Shown piece by piece: positions 59,590-64,000 of a stretch of DNA of 64,000 nt (its first letter is position 1; every line of letters starts with the position of its first letter). The position numbers and the translations under genes are program-made. Below the pieces are notes generated by a model. The model made no database searches, had not been told where the DNA came from, and saw nothing but the letters and a program-made list of their open reading frames with translations. Source of the DNA: Epiperipatus broadwayi (taxonomy: Eukaryota; Onychophora; Udeonychophora; Euonychophora; Peripatidae); contig JAQFVV010006245.1 in NCBI GenBank assembly GCA_028023455.1, positions 7,709,331 through 7,773,330 on the forward strand, written 5' to 3'.

Positions 59590-61950
59590 GTAAATGATAA
59601 TAGATTGGATTCTCAAAAAGATACATCATCATCCAGCATAATGAATTTATTGGTATCCATCTCTGAATTTAAAACTAATAAGTCTTTTTTTTGTTCAAGT
59701 TGCTTGATAATTCTTAATGGAAATGTCAGTTGGGTTTCATTGAAGAAAGAATAAATATGTGAATTTATATGCAAACAATTATGCTAATTTACATATATAA
59801 TAATTAGACAAAACTAAATTATCATTTTCATTCCCAAGAAACTGTAAAAATATCAGACAAAGCAACTTTTGATGAACAAATATAGTGAGATCCTAAAAAC
59901 TTTCCAATTGTAAATTTAAATTTTGATTCAATAATAAGTTTTATTTAGCTATTTGCAAGTATAGAAGACTTTAAAATGATGGAAGATTTCATGAATAAAA
60001 ATAAGAACTGTTTAATATTAAATGGGATGTTGTTGGATTTTGAAAGTTAAAAACAAAAAATGAAGAGATTTTCTTTTAAAAAATAAACTTGTACTTTACT
60101 ATAAAAATAAATTACTATAGTTGTGGATATGTTTGAGAATATTCATATGCAATAAAGGAAAATTTATTGGAAGTTTAAGTGGAATAGTAAGCATTATAAA
60201 TAAAAAATGGAAAAACTATATAATATATCTCATTGCAAGATTAGTTATATAACTTAATAGAAAACATCAAATGTAGCTAATTCAATTTTTAGGCTACAAG
60301 AAGATCTCATTATGATGAAGATGTAGAAGATTTTTAGTTAGATATACAGAATACTTTTGATCAGGCCAAGCAACCATTTTAAATGATAAAATTGGAGATG
60401 AAAGTGCTGTGAATAAATTTGGAAATGAAATCAGAAGTTAGAGAGGAAATAGATATCTGGAATTTGTGAGAAAAAAAAATCTGTATATTATTATTTTTTT
60501 GTCTGAAAATTTTAAAATATAAAATGGACATAGAACTATCTACATAAGGTTATAGCAAACTAAATTTTGATTTGCAAAAAATATATTTGTTTTAAAAGTG
60601 TAATATATGTAATATAGATTTAACACAGAAAAAAGATCATTAATCAAAGAAATTAAGATATGTGTTAGTGAAAGCTATAGATATATTAAAACAATTTAAA
60701 AAGATAGTAACTTAATATTTTTAATTTCGAAAATATTTTATTGAATTGAAGTTAAAACCTACAAATGATTTTAAAATAATAAAATACTTTGATGATACTC
60801 TGGATTTCAATGAATGCAATAAGAAGATAACTGATATTTTATTAAAGTCAGTTATTCAAATGTTTGTCACAAGATAAAATCAACCCAGCCACAAGTTTTT
60901 ATCAAAGACGAAAGAACACATGGAGCAAAGAAAAAAAATCAAAGTAATGAAAAATCTATTTAGAAAAGTATTTGGATTTTTATAAAATGTCTACAAAAAG
61001 AGTTAATGATGATATAAGGAAATAAAACTGTGAATTGGTAAAGAAAGCTGGAGTAAAAAAATAAAAGTCTCAAAACTATAACTCCAATTTTATTGGAAAG
61101 TTGTTACAGAAATAAAAAACATTATGGTACTATTAATACCAATAAGGATGATATCAAGAAATATGTGAAAGAGTTCTACAAAAAACTTTATATTAATAAA
61201 GAAGAAAATAAAGTAGCTCCATACTTACATTCTTTGAATTACCAAGCATTTTAAATAAAGAATTGAGATTTACGATTAAATATATGTAACTTAATACACT
61301 GTACAGGCTTACACACACCTGCACATATATGTAATACATAATGGATTCAAACTCAGACTTTCACACAACCCTCAACTCTCCATGCCATCTCATATTGCTG
61401 ACCCACCTGATCACACACATGTTGAAAGAATAAATAATCACCAATATTCGTATTTTGTGCTAAACCAGCACTCATCAGTTGGTCCAGGTTACCACTTCCA
61501 CACATATATACAATCAGTGCTCAGCTTTATGAAAAGTGAAAAAGTTTTAGGAAATGATGGAATTATTATTACTATATTAAAATAATCAAATGGAGAAAAG
61601 AATAATTTATTGGCAGAAATTCATAACATATCAAATGATAAATATGTATTAGCTGATTAAAAAAACATAGTAAGGATATTGAAATTTTAAAAAAGTGAAA
61701 AAAATGATATTAAAAATTACACATCCATCAATTTTTCATCAGTTTTATATAAAACTTTTATTAAGACCATTAAAGGTCATCAAACTTTGAAGACATTTAG
61801 TACAGAGCTCTGATTCATTTTCAGAGATGAAAAAATCAAATATTAATAACATTACTTTTAATATAATGTATATAAATCATAAGAATATAAAACAACTTGA
61901 AATAAATTATATACAATTATACACTCTTATATTAATTTAATTCATTTTTT
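59590..61950 (+). pseudogene. RTE-type LINE remnant, copy 2 (older)
   Basis: Collinear with copy 1 at an offset of about 4.3 kb. 'gaatttattggtatccatctctgaattt' (59643) matches 55359, 'actgtaaaaatatcagacaaagcaac' (59841) matches 55535, 'aaatgggatgttgttgga' (60020) matches 55700. The RT start 'EKVLGNDGIIITILK' (61537-61581) and 'KNDIKNYTSINFSSVLYKTFIKTI' (61700-61775) follow. A SINE (61285-61530) interrupts it. More decayed than copy 1; the 79-codon frame at 59515-59754 is not a gene. Confidence 0.65.
61285..61530 (-). mobile_element. tRNA-derived SINE, family S1, copy 2
   Basis: Matches 16085-16310 over 'ataaataatcaccaatattcgtattttgtgctaaaccagcactcatcagttggtccaggtta'. On the minus strand a B-box-like GAGTTTGAATCC lies at 61347-61358 and the element ends in a GT/CA-rich tail. 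It is inserted inside the RTE remnant copy 2 between its endonuclease and reverse transcriptase parts, so it is younger than that element. Confidence 0.65.
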
Positions 61951-62690
61951 GATGATAAATAAAGCAAATGTAAAATATTGAAAAGTTAATGTAATGTTAT
62001 CAATTATTAAAAAAAAATTGTATAGTATAAAAATTACAAAAAAGAAAGAAATCTGGTAATTTTCTTCAAAAATTGAAAATTAAATTTAATAGATTTAGGG
62101 TAAATATTAAAAAAATCATGTTAATTACCATATAGAGATATATAAAGTTCGTAAATAAATTGAAATGATGGTTAAAATATTTTAGAAAAATAAACAATGA
62201 AATAATATTAACTGTTGATATGAATGTTGATTTATGTTAGAATTTTAAACTAGTGTTAATTACACAGATCCTTTAGCTGCTTGGAGTTACTTCATCATGA
62301 ACAATCATATATTAGCAGATTATATATATTTTGAACATATTAATATTAACTTAGCAGCAAAATCATTCTTGCTGAAATTTTAAAACCATCTATACAAAAC
62401 AAAACATATAAAAATATTTTTTAAAATATAATTTGATAAAACAAATTGATGGAGGAAAATCACAAAACTTTAATAATAGATATGGAATATTTCTTGAAAT
62501 ATTCATTGAAATGCAAAAAAACTGAGAAAAAATTATAATATGTTTAAAAAGAATAAAAAAATGCAATATTATAATAGAGAAAATGATTAATGTAAAATAA
62601 AAATAAATTATATATAAAAAATTAACATAAATGTTTTATTAAACATTATAATAAATCATTTTATAGTAGAAGCCTCTGCAATATATATCA
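61951..62690. other. AT-rich DNA, nothing recognised
   Basis: A-rich low-complexity sequence. The first part may still belong to the end of RTE copy 2. Confidence 0.45.
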
Positions 62691-62997
62691 TTGCAAGAAA
62701 GACCTCACGCTTGCTTGCAAGCTGAATAGAAACTGTTTCATAAACGCTCAGAGTTTGTGTTTAGATCTAGTTTCTTATTCCTGTCTTTCACTGACAATAA
62801 CAAATAGCTTGAAATCATGATCTGAAGGTGGAACTAAAGTTAGAGATAGTGAATGCTTGCTCTGACATTTATGTAAACAAACATACGCTTGACGGTGTTT
62901 TTGGTATAACGCCTACTATTGTCATAAATACAAGCGTTAGCAAGTTTTAACTTGCTTTTTGTTTTTCATAAATGTACCTTTGAGGTCTTTCTTACAA
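62691..62997. mobile_element. MITE with ~20-bp terminal inverted repeats
   Basis: The left end TTGCAAGAAAGACCTCA (from 62690) mirrors the right end TGAGGTCTTTCTTACAA (to 62997). About 305 bp, non-coding, more G+C-rich than its flanks. The flanks TATATCAT and TAAATCAT agree in 7 of 8 positions, which would fit an 8-bp hAT-type duplication, but one mismatch and AT-rich context leave this open. Confidence 0.7.
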
Positions 62998-63507
62998 TAA
63001 ATCATTTTGTAAAAACAATTTCATAAACATAAAGATGAAATAAAATAAAATATTGTGTAGAAAACATATTAATATATATATTTCCCCCCTAAAAAATATT
63101 CTTAATGTATGTATATAAACAAAGTTAAAGTGTTCAAGAACTAAACAGATATAAACATGATACTCATATTTCAGAAAATTGGGATTGTTAATCTCAGTCA
63201 GTTGTGAAGCTAAAACTAAATGAAGATAAATTGTATATAATAATGAAATATAAATGTGCATCTTCAAATATTTATATTTTGTTAGATATTATAATTTTTA
63301 TGATCAATCTAATTTTATACCATGGGAATTTTTTTATACTATTAAAAACATCTATAATGAAATTATTTTCCAAATCTTTAATTGAAATGATTTAATAACT
63401 ATAGAGTTATATCTATATTCCCCAAATCCAAGAAATAATTAAAACGAAGTTAGGATGAAAATATTTTTTAAAATAACAAATCATTTACAAAATTCTTTAA
63501 GTAATAA
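62998..63507. other. AT-rich flank, nothing recognised
   Basis: The overlapping short frames on both strands (62992-63395) are low-complexity and have no motif. Confidence 0.45.
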
Positions 63508-63600
63508 TTTACTAAGGCTGTAACCTTAGAAATAAGCGTCTGAAAAATACGAAGGTAGGGACCTCTATAGGTCTTAAAACACAAGCTTACACTATGAAGA
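63508..63600 (+). repeat. Short dispersed repeat, copy 2
   Basis: Partner of 36460-36570: 'taaggctgtaacctta', 'aagcgtctgaaaaa', GTAGGGACCTCTA and 'aacacaagc' in the same order and spacing. Downstream sequence is unrelated. Confidence 0.5.
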
Positions 63601-64000
63601 AAAGAGAGAACCATTAAATAATTGGTATACAAGTATAGTTTTTTTTTTACGTTTATATAAAGCTTTAGGTGGCATTGAATATAACAATTTGTATTTTGAA
63701 AATATGAAATAAAAAGCAAATTCTTTGATTTATTTAAAAAGTATTTAAATACTAAATGAGATGATACTGAAAAAATAGGCAAAAAATATTGAGTTCATTA
63801 GAGTTCCATATTTAGTGTTTTTTATTTTTATAAATGATTTTCTGAATATTACTATTAAAAAAGTCATTATGTAACTCCATTATTATGATTAGTAATAGCA
63901 ATAATAGCATTGCAAAAAAAAAACCTTGACCAAAAGAAAATAGATAAATGGAGGGGGAAAGAATCAAAAGTATGTTTAATACTTTCTCCCGTGAAATATA
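63601..64000. other. AT-rich flank to window end
   Basis: No feature recognised. The minus frame at 63468-63782 covers low-complexity sequence and the repeat above, and is not a credible gene. Confidence 0.45.

Noticed and set aside
59515-59754. 79-codon frame with 'TPYVLVITDVFIYMV', tested as an SLC4 exon
   Set aside because: The sequence aligns with the region upstream of RTE copy 1 (55260-55400) and has no splice sites in the right phase or SLC4 motif.

Overview
This window is animal nuclear DNA. It is very AT-rich (roughly three quarters or more A+T by eye), has long introns with GT-AG borders, and is full of degraded retroelements, foldback elements and microsatellites. I found no bacterial-style genes, operons, CRISPR arrays, rRNA genes or intact tRNA genes. 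The only host gene I can support is on the + strand: two phase-compatible exons (4015-4218 and 35967-36051) whose joined reading frame matches the end of the cytoplasmic domain and the segment just before the first membrane helix of an SLC4A11-like (bicarbonate-transporter family) membrane protein. This family is animal-specific, so the source is a metazoan, most likely an invertebrate. I could not place it further.

Layout. 1-4014 is upstream intron. 4219-35966 is one intron of about 31.7 kb. It holds a coiled-coil retroelement remnant on the - strand (7839-9081), a Penelope-like GIY-YIG fragment (9661-9987), three copies of a ~1 kb repeat (near 6.5, 10.3 and 14.6 kb), perfect palindromes at 11.3 and 16.5 kb, a complete LTR element without coding capacity (16696-21332), a solo LTR of the same family carrying a nested foldback insert (24331-26842), a Ty3/gypsy gag fragment (29.4-29.8 kb), a tandem tRNA-Ala-like SINE (30.3 kb) and a hAT/ZBED-type transposase remnant (33.6-34.8 kb). 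Downstream of 36051 the window is again intron or flank. It holds a younger complete copy of the non-coding LTR element (41212-46372), a 5'-truncated LINE on the - strand (49.1-52.2 kb) with a duplicated 3' tail, two RTE-type LINE remnants in the same orientation about 4.3 kb apart (55.3-58.3 and 59.6-61.9 kb) and a MITE (62.69-63.0 kb).

The most interesting system is the LTR family seen at 16.7-21.3, 24.3-26.8 and 41.2-46.4 kb. Each LTR is about 2.0-2.2 kb, starts TGTAAC and ends GTTACA (or mutated forms), and has 4-bp target duplications in TA-rich sites. The internal region is only 0.55-0.73 kb and encodes nothing recognisable. Every LTR has a TATA box followed, 52-79 bp later where both are present, by a strong hairpin. 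In four of five LTRs the hairpin loop contains the same heptamer GACGCAC, while the stem differs and keeps its pairing. That covariation points to a selected RNA structure near the 5' end of the transcript. The LTRs also contain two ~0.47 kb modules in swapped order, a long-range inverted pair (TCGCACAGAT / ATCTGTGCGA) and a tRNA-like A/B-box module near the 3' end. The two LTRs of the youngest copy differ almost only by CpG transitions, which suggests the element was methylated in the germ line.
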